Positions 29,514 through 40,623 of a DNA stretch of 64,000 nucleotides are shown here, in pieces. The notes under the pieces are model-generated. The model was not told where the DNA came from, did not search any database, and was given only the letters and a program-made list of their open reading frames with translations. Position 1 is the first letter of the stretch; each line of letters starts with the position of its first letter. A program made the translations under genes and the position numbers. Source of the DNA: Symsagittifera roscoffensis (lineage: Eukaryota; Xenacoelomorpha; Acoela; Convolutidae); NCBI RefSeq assembly GCF_963678635.1, contig NC_087062.1:56557970-56621969 (forward strand), in the 5' to 3' direction.

Positions 29514-31129
29514 CCTTCACATTTTATGGTCGGAACAAAAATCAAATTTTGTACTTTTATCTATGCAAAATAAGTTGAATACGACAATAAAAACATGCCA
29601 CGCATGTTCATTCACGACATTCGTGCATCATAAAACGTTGTTCTTCAATAGATTATGACTCAAGCTACCCAATGACTCGTGATCCTACAAGCCAACTTAT
29701 TTACTTGGACACATGTCTATGTTCCGTTTTTGATAACCTTTACTGCTTGCAAACGTAAGAACTCCAACCTTCTAATTCAACTCGGAAAATCTGTTTGAAA
29801 ACACAGGCATCAAAATCTTCGATGTTATTTCAAAATTTCGCCGAAAATTGTTCATTACAAAGACAAAATTTGTATGAAACAGAAAACAAATATTTTAACC
29901 TGCTCTGAAAAAATCTTTAAAACCACAGACATCAAAATCTTCGATATTTTGTTTCAAAATTTTCTCGAAAATTGATCATTCCAAAGACAAAATATATGAA
30001 AAAGAAAACAAATATTACAACTTTTCTCTGAAAAACTGAGAACGAGCGTCAAAAATTTAGCTTCCAGGCTTTTTACGACCGTTTTATACCTGCCTCTGAA
30101 CACTTATTAAAAAATTTCAAGAAAAGTTGGAGACTACAATCTAATTCGTGATGACATCCTTCTCACAAAAGAAATAACAAAACGCAAGAAGATATTCTTA
30201 ATCATGAAGGTCTATTAATCAAGTTTTCGTAACTATAAGGAAAACAATAATATAACTGTGGAATCCGCATAAATCCACGTGGCGTTGTGGCGCATCGACA
30301 GTGATGATCATTTCTAAAAAAAATAAAGAAGGTTGCTTTAAAAATTCTTATAATTTTCCTGCAATATGACCACCAATATGATTATTTAGCAGCGGAAAAC
30401 AAAACTGCAAAACAGCGTATGCACGGAATAAAACAGAAGCCCGAAAAACAACTGGTTGGAAAATTAGTTGAGAAATGAAGATAAGAAATGAAGATGATAC
30501 ACAGAGGCGAAGCCGAGCTTCGCACCACTTGCGATACAATACAAAACAGCCACTAAAAAAAGAAATACCGATATCTATCAAAATGACTAAAACAAGTATC
30601 AAAAACTCACACCATGACAAAAGAAGGTAAAAATAGAATCAGAAGAAAACTTACCAGGCTGTAGACAAGCCGAAAATACATGAAAGGAAACTTAAAACCT
30701 GAAGGCGAAAAAATTCAAAAAAACTTAAAACCAAAAAAAAGTGTCTATTCCCCCATTCCCCTCAAAACACGCAAGCACACAAAAAAAATTTACTCTCATC
30801 AAACGAAAAATATGAGGGCAATAAGCGAAAATAAAATAGGTCGAGACTTATCAAACAGAGAAAAAAGGAAAAACAGTCCCATCCCCTTCATTACACAAAG
30901 GTACACGTTTTTTTAAATAAAGGACGCAACATGAGGACAATAAGCCGAAACAATATAAGCCGAAATTTATTTAACCGAGAAAAGAAAAAAATGAAATTAA
31001 AAAAAAACAAGTTGGTAAAATTACAACCAAACTAAATTTCAAATATGACGGATATTCAAAATGTTAACGCGCTCAAAATATGTCTGTTGCTGAAAACGGA
31101 GACCTTGAAATTGGAGATCATCCGATCAT
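29514..31129 (+). repeat. 1.6-kb tandem unit, copy 2
   Basis: This copy is nearly identical to copy 1, offset 1,618 bp. Differences seen by eye are single bases, for example one less T near 30070. Confidence 0.9.
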
Positions 31130-33298
31130 CCTTCACATTTTATGGTCGGAACAAAAATCAAATCTTGTACTTTTATCTATGCAAAATAAGTTGAATACGA
31201 CTATAAAAACATGCCACGCATGTTCATTCACGACATTCGTGCATCATAAACGTTGTTCTTCAATAGATTATGACTCAAGCTACCCAATGACTCGTGATCC
31301 TACAAGCCAATTTATTTACTTGGAGACATGTTTATGTTCCATTTTTGATAACCTTTACTGCTTGCAAACGTAAGAACTCCAACCTTCTAATTCAACTCGG
31401 AAAATCTGTTTGAAAACACAGGCATCAAAATCTTCGATGTTATTTCAAAATTTCGCCGAAAATTGTTCATTACAAAGACAAAATTTGTATGAAATAGAAA
31501 ACAAATATTTTAACCTGCTCTGAAAAATCTTTAAAACCACAGACATCAAAATCTTCGATATATTGTTTCAAAATTTTCTCGAAAATTGTTCATTCCAAAG
31601 ACAAAATATATGAAAAAGAAAACAAATATTACAACTTTTCTCTGAAAAACTGAGAACGAGCTTCAAAAATTTAGCTTCCAGGCTTTTTACGAAAAAACCA
31701 TTTTAAAACAAGGATAGCCGGTTAGTGTGCAAGTAGCACAGAATGTTGCGACCATAGTCTTTAGAAAACTACGGTTAAGAACGTTTTTTTCCCCAATTAG
31801 TGAAGTTTTTTCTGCTTGGTGTGATAAATGGATCTGACGTAAAAATATAATTTAGGCATATTAAACAGTCATAGTAATGTAGGCAAAAAAAACTAAAACA
31901 CACCAGAATACAAATTTCCTCCCTATTTTCAAGGGTCTGAACAATTATTTAAAAAATGAATCGATAACTAAGACTACGAAATCTCAAAGATGAAAACACG
32001 AGTCCAAAAACATGAAATAATTTTTCAATTAATTTTCCTTCCAAAATTTACTGAGCCCACAATACAATCTGCGTAGTCTTCTTTGTAATTACGACACTTC
32101 ACTGAATGAAATAGGTATTGCTTTTAAAAATGTATTCAAAAGAAAACGGAAATTGCCCCGACAAAATTTGAAAAAATACAAATCCGAAAAGATTGAAAGT
32201 TTTTGGTAGGTAATATGAACCAATTTACCATATCAATGCTGTTTTATGACCGTTTTATACCTGCCTCTGAACACTTATTACAGAATTTCAAGAAAAGTTG
32301 GAGACAACAATCTAATTCGTGATGACAAGTACATCCTTCTCACAAAAGAAATAACAAAACGCAAGAAGATATTCCTAATCATGAAGGTCTTTTAATCAAG
32401 TTTTCGTAACTATAAGGAAAACAATAATATAACTGTGGAATCCGCATAAATCCACGTGGCGTTGTGGCGCATCGACAGTGATGGTCATTTCAAAAAAATA
32501 AAGATGGTTGCTTTAAAAATTCTGATAATTTTCCTGCAATACGACCACCAATATGATTATTTAGCAGCGGAAAACAAAACTGCAAAACAGCGTATGCACG
32601 GAATAAAACAGAAGCCCGAAAAACAACTGGTTGGAAAATTAGTTGAGAAATGAAGATAAGAAATGAAGATGATACACAGAGGCGAAGCCGAGCTTCGCAC
32701 CACTTGCGATACAATACAAAACAGCCACTAAAAAAAGAAATACCGATATCTATCAAAATGACTAAAACAAGTATCAAAAACTCACACCATGACAAAAGAA
32801 GGTAAAAATAGAATCAGAAGAAAACTTACCAGGCTGTAGACAAGCCGAAAATACATGAAAGGAAACTTAAAACCTGAAGGCGAAAAAATTCAAAAAAACT
32901 TAAAAACAAAAAAGTGTCTATTCCCCCATTCCCCTCAAAACACGCAAGCACACAAAAAAAATTTTCTCTCATCAAACGAAAAATATGAGGGCAATAAGCG
33001 AAAATAAAATAGGTCGAGACTTATCAAACAGAGAAAAAAGGAAAAACAGTCCCATCCCCTTCATTACACAAAGGTACACGTTTTTTTTAAATAAAGGACG
33101 CAACATGAGGACAATAAGCCGAAACAATATAAGCCGAAATTTATTTAACCGAGAAAAGAAAAAAATGAAATTAAAAAAAAACAAGTTGGTAAAATTACAA
33201 CCAAACTAAATTTCAAATATGACGGATATTCAAAATGTTAACGTGCCCAAAATATGCCTGTTGCTGAAAACGGAGACCTTGAAATTGGAGATCATCCG
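31130..33298 (+). repeat. 1.6-kb tandem unit, copy 3, with a 557-bp insertion
   Basis: This is the same unit, more diverged than copies 1 and 2 and interrupted at 31693-32249. Homology to the other copies stops after ATCATCCG at 33298, which marks the right end of the triplication. Confidence 0.88.
31693..32249. mobile_element. Insertion in copy 3, repeat-derived
   Basis: The segment is missing from copies 1 and 2. It is bordered by TTTTACGA (31685-31692) and TTTTATGA (32242-32249), an imperfect 8-bp direct repeat like a target duplication. Its left part carries the ~650-bp family landmarks (GGATAGCCGGTTAGTGTGCAAG). No coding capacity is seen, so it would be non-autonomous. Confidence 0.55.
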
Positions 33299-35690
33299 GG
33301 AAAAAAGTCTAGTATCCGATTGCAATACCCTTGCTTATCGCAATGGTAAAAATATAGATTTAAAGGTGCGGCCGAGACTCGAAGTAATGATAAGTGCGCT
33401 TTAACTATTTACAAAAAGTCAAAGCGGAGCTTCACATCACAGACAAAAGCGTCGCGAGAAATTCGACAAGTCGAGAAAGTCGAATAAGCTAAAAGTCACA
33501 AAACCGACCAAAAATTGAAACAAAAATTACCAAAAAAAAACATTTAACAGCTTAAACCTAGTATTCTATCAACATTCACCAATCGGTAATAAAGCCTACA
33601 GCAATTGGCTTAACGACCATTGTCCCAAAATGATGTCCTTAAAAACTGGGTAATGAAAAATCAAAACTCAGTCTTCCTTGGCGTGAAAATATCCTTGCCA
33701 AAAAATGACGCAACATAGGGCTAGTAAGCCGATATAACACATGCCGAAACTTTTTAAGCGGCTTGAACAACAGCAAACGGAATGGAAAAATTACATAAAA
33801 TTGGAGTTGGCAATTGTATCAGCAAGATGAATAACAGTATTCAAATTTGACTGGTACTTAAAATGCTAACATGCGAAAAAAATATGTGATTTCGAAAATA
33901 AGTCGATTATCATTCTCAACCACGCCAGAGCTGAAGAAATGAGGCCATTAAACGAATCTGCTCACGCGAAAAAAAAGTCAAGCACTCTATTGCAAAACAC
34001 TTGTTCGCGCAAGTTTAAAAACTGAATTTAGCATTTTTGACTAATTTGACCACTGTACTGAAAGTTTCTTAATGGAAAAAAGCCCTTTAGCAATAATCTT
34101 GCTACTCTGAAGGGTAATTATTTCAATAGCGAAAGTACAAATATCATCTAAAAAATCAAACATCAAACAAAAATTTTAGACTAGTGAAAAATAAGCGCAA
34201 ATTGAAATTTTTACGCTCCAAAGTACCTATTTTACATGGCCATTTTCGAATAGGTTTACTATTTTTTTTAAATTGATACATCGAGCGAGAGCAAAATGAT
34301 CGGAGGTACTAGAGGATACGAAAATTTCAATACGAAGGCTTGAAAAAATTCCACGGTGGAAAATGCCGGATTTCAATTTAAGTAACAAAAGCAATATTGT
34401 CAGAAACTACTGAGTATAGGGAAGTTGTTATACTGAACGGCTAAATTTACTGTTAAGGAAGTTTCACATCGCATGAACAATTTTCTTACTCCGCTCATTC
34501 AAGATGAAATTCAATCAGCAGGAAAAAATATAACTGCACATGCTGAAAACTGGCATTTTCACACAGAAAAAGCTGGTGTCCTTGAAACCGAGTGTTGATA
34601 CTTGGATATATGATACCTGATATCATTCGCTCCCGGTCTATGTAATAACTTTGCTATTTACCAAGTGAATCTGGTCTGAAGTGATCGTTGAAAATAGGCA
34701 TTTAAAAGAGTACAAACCTAACATTGCGTTTAATTTGTCCTTTTGTATATCTATGATTTACAATTCTCTTTATTTTGATTTACACTAAATTCCTCGCATA
34801 AGATATGGAAAAACTAAAAAAAGAGCACAATGACACCAAAACCATATGATCATTCTTTCAAAATATTATGTTTACAGTAATAATTATCTTTCATCAAGTT
34901 CCCATTCTACTCAACTGAACGTGGAGTTCAACAATCTTCGTTTTTCCAAGCTGCTTTAAACATTAAATCCTTCATATTCGAAACTCGTCAATTTGCACTC
35001 ACGTTGTGGTGAAGAGAATTGGGCAGTTTCGTGTATTGTCTTGGAATAGATACTAAGGTGACTGCAATATAACACCTTCCGCAGTCGGTGATTGCTAGTA
35101 GCGAAAAACTTATTTAGCAAAGCTTCCAATGAGCTCCGTAGAAATGCTTATTATCCTTTTCAGCTCTATAATTCTCAATCGTGATGGCTTATTTCGATTA
35201 TCTAGTAAATTTAGTTAGGTGATAGCTATTTATACTGCTCAGTTTGATTGGGTAGTTGAGACTATGGTGAGTTTTGTTGCAATCTGCTCAAGTTCTTCCA
35301 ATTAAAACTTCAGAGGTAACGATGTTGGATTGAGCTCGCAATCGTAGACAAGAAAGTGTCGACGAAGAAAAAACTGTTACGAAGAAAAAATATTGCAAGA
35401 GACAAGTGCGTGCGTTTTGAGGATGATACTGTTTCGTCGGATGATACAGTTTGGATGACTCTATTTATACTACACTCGTTGAGTAAGTGTCGTCCAAGCA
35501 TAACTCATATCTCTGGACAATTTAAACCTCATAGTTTGACTGGATAAAACTGCGATCTTTCGTAGTAAATGTTTTTTTTAATTATTTTCGAAAGAACTCA
35601 GCTTGAGGATAAAACATCACTCCTGAATTTAGGGTAGAAAACATGAAAGAACGACGGAAAAACAATTTGATCGGAGAAACCAGTTCTTTT
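33299..35690. other. AT-rich stretch without recognised content
   Basis: There are no convincing exons on either strand; the longest frames are about 60 codons and featureless. A few phrases (GACGCAACATAGGGCTAGTAAGCCGATAT) echo the 1.6-kb unit, suggesting old related repeats. Confidence 0.4.
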
Positions 35691-36475
35691 CACCCTTACG
35701 AAGCACTCTCATCGCTGACTCTGCATTGTCGTCAGTCAAAATCTCCGCTCATTACGCGCCCCATTACGCGAATCAATTTCTGCTCTCAATGCAGCCTCAC
35801 GAATCATTCAATTTTTCCACAAAGCACCCTCGTGAATTACTGTCATCGTCTACTAAGCACTCTAGCGAGCCAACTCTCGTTGCATCCAATGAAATTTTTT
35901 CGTAGTTTACCGCGCAATCTTGCGATTTCAATTTTATTTGAAAAATTTACTAGCATCACGTTTTTTCCGCGAATGACTCTCCCTTTTCTCAGCAGCACTC
36001 ACAAACCAATTAGTTCGTTCACTAGACAGCCTCGACAAAACGTCCTTGGTGTCTCGCGAGCTCGCGATCATTTTTCTGCTACCTCGTGAATCCATTAACC
36101 ATGAATCGTTTTTTACTCTCTTAACTCAATATCAAATCTCTTTGCTGACTTTGCGTCCTCGGGGATATTTCTCCCTTTCACCACGCAAGCTCGTGGCTCG
36201 ATTTCTTTCACAGCGCACGCTAAGCATGTTCTTTCTCCTTCACGCTAAGCATGTTCTGGAGTCAGAATACTCACGCATTTCGCACGCTTGCGAACCAATT
36301 TACTCGCGTATCACTTGAATCACCACGCACCCTCCCGCTCTCCTGAAAAAAAAACTGCACTCTCTCAGACTGCACACTCAGTTTCTTCTTACGCATTCTC
36401 GCAAATCGAGTTAATCGTTTTGACACTTGCGAATCAGTTTCTTTGAGCACAAAAACAGGTAGACACTTCGCAATG
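35690..36475 (+). repeat. Degenerate short minisatellite with GCGAATCAATTT-like words
   Basis: Words such as CACGAATCA, GCGAATCAATTT, GCGAACCAATTT, GCACCCTCGTGAAT and CTCATTACGCG recur at short irregular intervals. The repeat keeps a 148-codon plus frame open (35643-36089), but its product is Ser/Arg/Phe-rich and follows the repeat, so I do not call it a gene. Confidence 0.65.
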
Positions 36476-36632
36476 AGATGCTCCAAGAAAATTTCAGCAT
36501 ATCTAAGGAAAATCACGACTTGTGGCATGATGAAGGACGAATTGTTTCATTTAAAAAAATGATGGCTCACTCAGTTTGTGCTGAAAAAGCCACCCGGTCA
36601 CTTGTAACAAAAACGGAATAGATTATTTTGTG

Positions 36633-37080
36633 TCCTAATTGATGTTTCGCTATCGGCCGTGGAAGCGAGCACCGTCTCCTAAAAACAATGGAATAGATTC
36701 AATAATGGTCTTGTCGATGTTTCGAAATCGGTGGTGCCATGCGATATCGGTCTTGGAAGCGAGCACCGTCTGTTAAAAACAATGAAATAGATTCAATTAT
36801 GGTCCTGTCGATGTTTGGTAATCGGTGGTGCCATGCGCTATCGGTCTTGGAAGCGAGCACCGTCTGTTAAAAACAATGAAATAGATTCAATTATGGTCTT
36901 GTCGATGTTTGGCAATCGGTGTTGCCCTCCGCTATCGACCTTGGAAGCGAGCACCATCTGTTAAGAACAATGAAATAGATTCAATTGTGGCCTTGTCGAT
37001 GTTTGGCAATCAGTGGTGCCATGCTCTGGTAAATTAAATTGAATGGATTATTAGTATGTCCTTGTCGACGTTTGGCTTTT
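36633..37080 (+). repeat. 94-bp tandem repeat, four clear copies plus a decayed one
   Basis: GGAAGCGAGCACC begins at 36661, 36755, 36849 and 36943, exactly 94 bp apart. Each unit also holds AATAGATTCAAT and CTTGTCGATGTTTGG. A diverged fifth copy follows to about 37080. Confidence 0.9.
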
Positions 37081-37879
37081 GTCGTTGAAATTACATAGTT
37101 TCATTGTTGGTCTGGCATCTGCAGTCGATAATATTACTTGTTATCAAAAGGAACGCAAACCTTCCATATAACTTTTTTTCGAATAGTCCCTACTGCATGA
37201 GTTTCATGGCACTAACATGTTCTAACTTGAAGACTGACTATTGCACGAGAAAGCCGCTCAGTTAATCATAAGGAACAATGATCCAACATTGGATTTTCGC
37301 ACAAAACGAACAGCATTACCAAATATGTCATTGTAAATAGTTCGATATCTCTAGGAGCAATATATATTCATGATAAGCAAGAAAACAATCATGTTGAGAC
37401 GAACTAGAAAATGCTTCTAAATAATTCTCAAAACATTACGCGGACTTGAAAATTTTCCGATGAATATAATCATAACGCAAGCAACGAGTCGTATAAATTT
37501 CTTAAGGAAGAATTATAAATAATTCAAGTTCTTTGATGTTACAGGATAACAATTATAACAAGGATAACAATTATAACAGGATAACAAAAAATAACAAAAT
37601 TAACAATTATATGGATAAGGGAATATATGATGACCATACGTGGAAATAAAAACTATACGTCTGTTCATCTCGTCTACAGCTTAGGAGCAGCTAAAAAAAA
37701 TGAAAAGGAAATGTGGAACAAAAAACATGGCATATATAAAAATCTATCCCACTGCTTTTAATACTTGAAAGGCACAGAGCCTGAGGGGAGCGTAAGTAAA
37801 ATAAAAATCCACATGCGCCAAAGCAATTATATAGGCTAAGTTAATTCAAACATTCTCTTCATCTGAAAAACGAAAACAG
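37081..37879. other. AT-rich stretch before the satellite
   Basis: It contains a short run of ATAACAATTATAACA/GGATAACAA words at about 37545-37610. Nothing else is recognised. Confidence 0.4.
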
Positions 37880-38109
37880 CAAATTGAAGATGGGAAAAGA
37901 GTAATGAACGCAAGTAAACATAAAAAACACTAACTTTCTTGAAAAGTTCTCAACTTTCGAGTTGCAAACAAAAAACTTTGCATTTCTAGAATAAATTATG
38001 ATTGGCGCTTTTTTGATGAGATGAACCCATCTAGAGAAAACTGGATCAATAGGTGAAGTTTTTATTCCGCTGGAAATCTAAACATAGCCAATCTAAGATT
38101 GGAAAAGAG
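37880..38109 (+). repeat. First monomer of the ~230-bp satellite array, cut by an insertion
   Basis: It shows all satellite landmarks and ends within the next monomer at ATTGGAAAAGAG, where a T-rich tract starts. The array continues in phase at 43602. Confidence 0.85.
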
Positions 38110-38604
38110 TTTTTTTTTATTATTTCTTTTTTTTCTTTTTTCCTTTTCTTTTTTAAAAATCTTTTTAAGGGTAATCAGAAGGTCAAAAGTATCATAGTAA
38201 CCGAGGTTACAGTCAGGAGTCCCTTCATCACATAGTCCAGTCAAAATCCTTGGAATTTTCTAGATATGGAAGTGATAATGAAGAAATTTTTGCTAAAAAG
38301 TAAATTTCAAACGTTTTCGCAACTATGTGCATCGTCAGGATTTTTACAATAAACTACTCTAAATGACGATAAAACATCAATTTACAAATGTTATTTACAA
38401 TAAATCACATACAATTTGGTTCTAAACCATCATGATAAAAAATTAGCCAATCACAGTTGACCTCTAAATTACTATTAAGATTAAAATACTTTTAACCTCT
38501 AAAATGAATTAAACATTTTAAAATTAATTTGTCTGGAAGTTTCTGAGTCATAATTTCGATTTAGACATGTACGTTTTGAATAAAAAACCAAAAATATTTT
38601 GGGA
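38110..38604 (-). other. 3' non-coding part and A-rich tail of the insertion
   Basis: On the minus strand about 450 bp follow the Penelope-like stop and end in a tract of A interrupted by G and T at 38158-38110. No further frame is seen. Confidence 0.6.
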
Positions 38605-40314
38605 CTAAATTTTCAGTGTTAACTCCCTGCTCCTAAACTCATCGCGCGTGTTCAAGCCCGGTTTCTCTTTCCTGATATGTATTGCCTCTAGTGTTAGCAA
38701 TTTTGTTTGGTTGTTTGACCTATCTATAATTTCCCAACTAAGATCTGCGCTATTTCCCTCAAGTTGGCATTGCTGAAGGTGGAGGCCTACCGGTGAGTCT
38801 GCTTTCCTATGTTCCTCAATTCTAGTGGTCAAATGTCGAACAGTTTGTCCGACATAGGTGGAAGTGCATCCACTACATGACAGTTTATAAACCACTCTTG
38901 ACTTGAGGTCATTAGAAAATGCTGACTTCAGTGATGGTAAACATGATTGTAGTTTTCTTGTGGTGAAAACCACTTGAACGTTCGTTAATTTTCGTAACCT
39001 GTTAGCAAAATATTGGCTCTGGTTACCTCTATATTGCACCATCAGCATTGGGGGCTTTTCATCCTTTGGTGATTGAACTGACAAACCCCTGTCACTATCC
39101 AGGGGCTTGCCTTTACCCTCGATGATCTTGCACAAGGCGTCTGAAGCCACCTTTGCGGACCAATTTTCAGGGTACTGATTTGTCAGCCATTGCGCCCTAT
39201 TAGTTTCCATAGCCTTATCAAATTGCTCCCAGCTAGATGTACTCCTAAAAACCCTGTGTACAGTGCCTTGGATAACACTACGCTTATACTGAGTTGGGGC
39301 GCAGCTTCTATAGTTCAGTATAGTCCCTGTATCTGTTGGTTTTTGATACCAACTGCAAGTTACACGCCTATCCTGCGATATATTTATGTTCAAATCCAGG
39401 AACGGCAAATTCCCCTCCGAATTAGTTTTCTCTAGAGTGAACTGCAAATTTGGATGAAGAGAATTGGCGGCATCGAGAAGACAACTCGGCTCCCCTCTGA
39501 CTGTTCTAACAATGTCATCCACATACCTGAGGAACAATTTCACCTGGGGAGTATCCTTCTCCTTGTTCTTAGCTCGGCAGCAGCTTTCACAGTACCAGAC
39601 TATCTCGGTTATTGATGCGTATACGTCATCGGATATTTTTCCGCATTTTAGATGATACCAGTTTCGGCAACTCTCGCATTCAACCCCCTTTGATCTATAT
39701 GTGACTTTCCTGCTGCAACATGGGCACAAGCCGTTTTTGTCATTAATTTGCTGTACCCCCGTTCCCACCGGTATTTGTTGTCGTAGAGCAAATTCGTATT
39801 CTTTCAGCCATAAGTTTGCCAGAATTACAGCGAGGGACGCTCCCATTGCTAAACCATCAACTTGTACATACCATGAATCATTACACTTGAAATATACTTT
39901 GCTGACCGCCATATTCAAAAGCCTTTTCATGGTTGCTCTTTGAATTTCAGGAGGAGACTCCTGGCTGTACAGCTTCTGTAAAGCAATTTCAATTGCCTCC
40001 TTCAGGGGAACGTTGGTGTACAAACTTTTCACATCAAGAGATATTATGGTTTCATCCGGATCTAGAGCAATGTTTTCTATTTTTTCTCTAGCCTCTTTAG
40101 TATTGGTTTCTATATTTGCTCCATCGATGTTGTCAAAAAACTTCGCAAGCATTTTGTTAAGATTCTCATACGAGCTGCCGGGAAGTGATAGTACAGGTCG
40201 TAGGGGTGTCTCATCCTTGTGTACCTTAGCTAAACCGTACAAACGGGCGGGTTGCCCCCCTGTTGATCGTATCTTAGAATATAACTGATCACTTATCTCG
40301 TCTCTTTTGTTCAT
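38605..40314 (-). CDS. Penelope-like RT with internal PHD finger and GIY-YIG endonuclease
   Basis: The frame of 569 codons is uninterrupted, but the N-terminal part of a full Penelope-like polyprotein is missing (an in-frame stop lies upstream). RT motifs are D94 in SLDVKSLYT (motif A), GLAMGASLA at about 154-162 (motif B) and Y264-V-D-D267 (motif C). Between B and C lies a zinc finger C197-x2-C-x12-C-x2-C-x4-H-x2-C-x17-C-x2-C245, the C4HC3 spacing of PHD fingers. The C-terminus (about 474-565) is a GIY-YIG nuclease in the Penelope form: VYKLSCSGC, YVGQT, R498 and E543. Penelope-like elements copy their RNA at a nick made by this nuclease. ATG at 40314 is the first in frame; the true start is unknown. 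Confidence 0.88.
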   Translation of the reverse strand: MNKRDEISDQLYSKIRSTGGQPARLYGLAKVHKDETPLRPVLSLPGSSYENLNKMLAKFFDNIDGANIETNTKEAREKIENIALDPDETIISLDVKSLYTNVPLKEAIEIALQKLYSQESPPEIQRATMKRLLNMAVSKVYFKCNDSWYVQVDGLAMGASLAVILANLWLKEYEFALRQQIPVGTGVQQINDKNGLCPCCSRKVTYRSKGVECESCRNWYHLKCGKISDDVYASITEIVWYCESCCRAKNKEKDTPQVKLFLRYVDDIVRTVRGEPSCLLDAANSLHPNLQFTLEKTNSEGNLPFLDLNINISQDRRVTCSWYQKPTDTGTILNYRSCAPTQYKRSVIQGTVHRVFRSTSSWEQFDKAMETNRAQWLTNQYPENWSAKVASDALCKIIEGKGKPLDSDRGLSVQSPKDEKPPMLMVQYRGNQSQYFANRLRKLTNVQVVFTTRKLQSCLPSLKSAFSNDLKSRVVYKLSCSGCTSTYVGQTVRHLTTRIEEHRKADSPVGLHLQQCQLEGNSADLSWEIIDRSNNQTKLLTLEAIHIRKEKPGLNTRDEFRSRELTLKI

Positions 40315-40623
40315 GGCTAGTAACTCTTTGTTAAGTTCTTTCTGATAATGATAAAAGAAGATGACAAGTGTTTAAGTCCTTTTCAATTAAAATCGATACG
40401 GGTTACGTTTCTTCAATAAGAACACGCAACTCGACAGGAGAAATTATAATATACAAGTGTTACAAATAAAAAAATTTCGTCGAAAGTTATTTTGTCATTT
40501 ATTGTTCCGAGTACGCAAGCGGCGTTCGCATATTGCCAGGGAGATTCTCTGTTTTAAAAAGCTGCCTGCTCTGGGTTCCTCAGTGCATATGCTTAGGTTC
40601 TTACAAAGCTTGCTCAAAAAAAA

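Noticed and set aside
35643..36089. 148-codon plus frame
   Set aside because: It follows a degenerate minisatellite and shows no domain; the openness is explained by the repeat.
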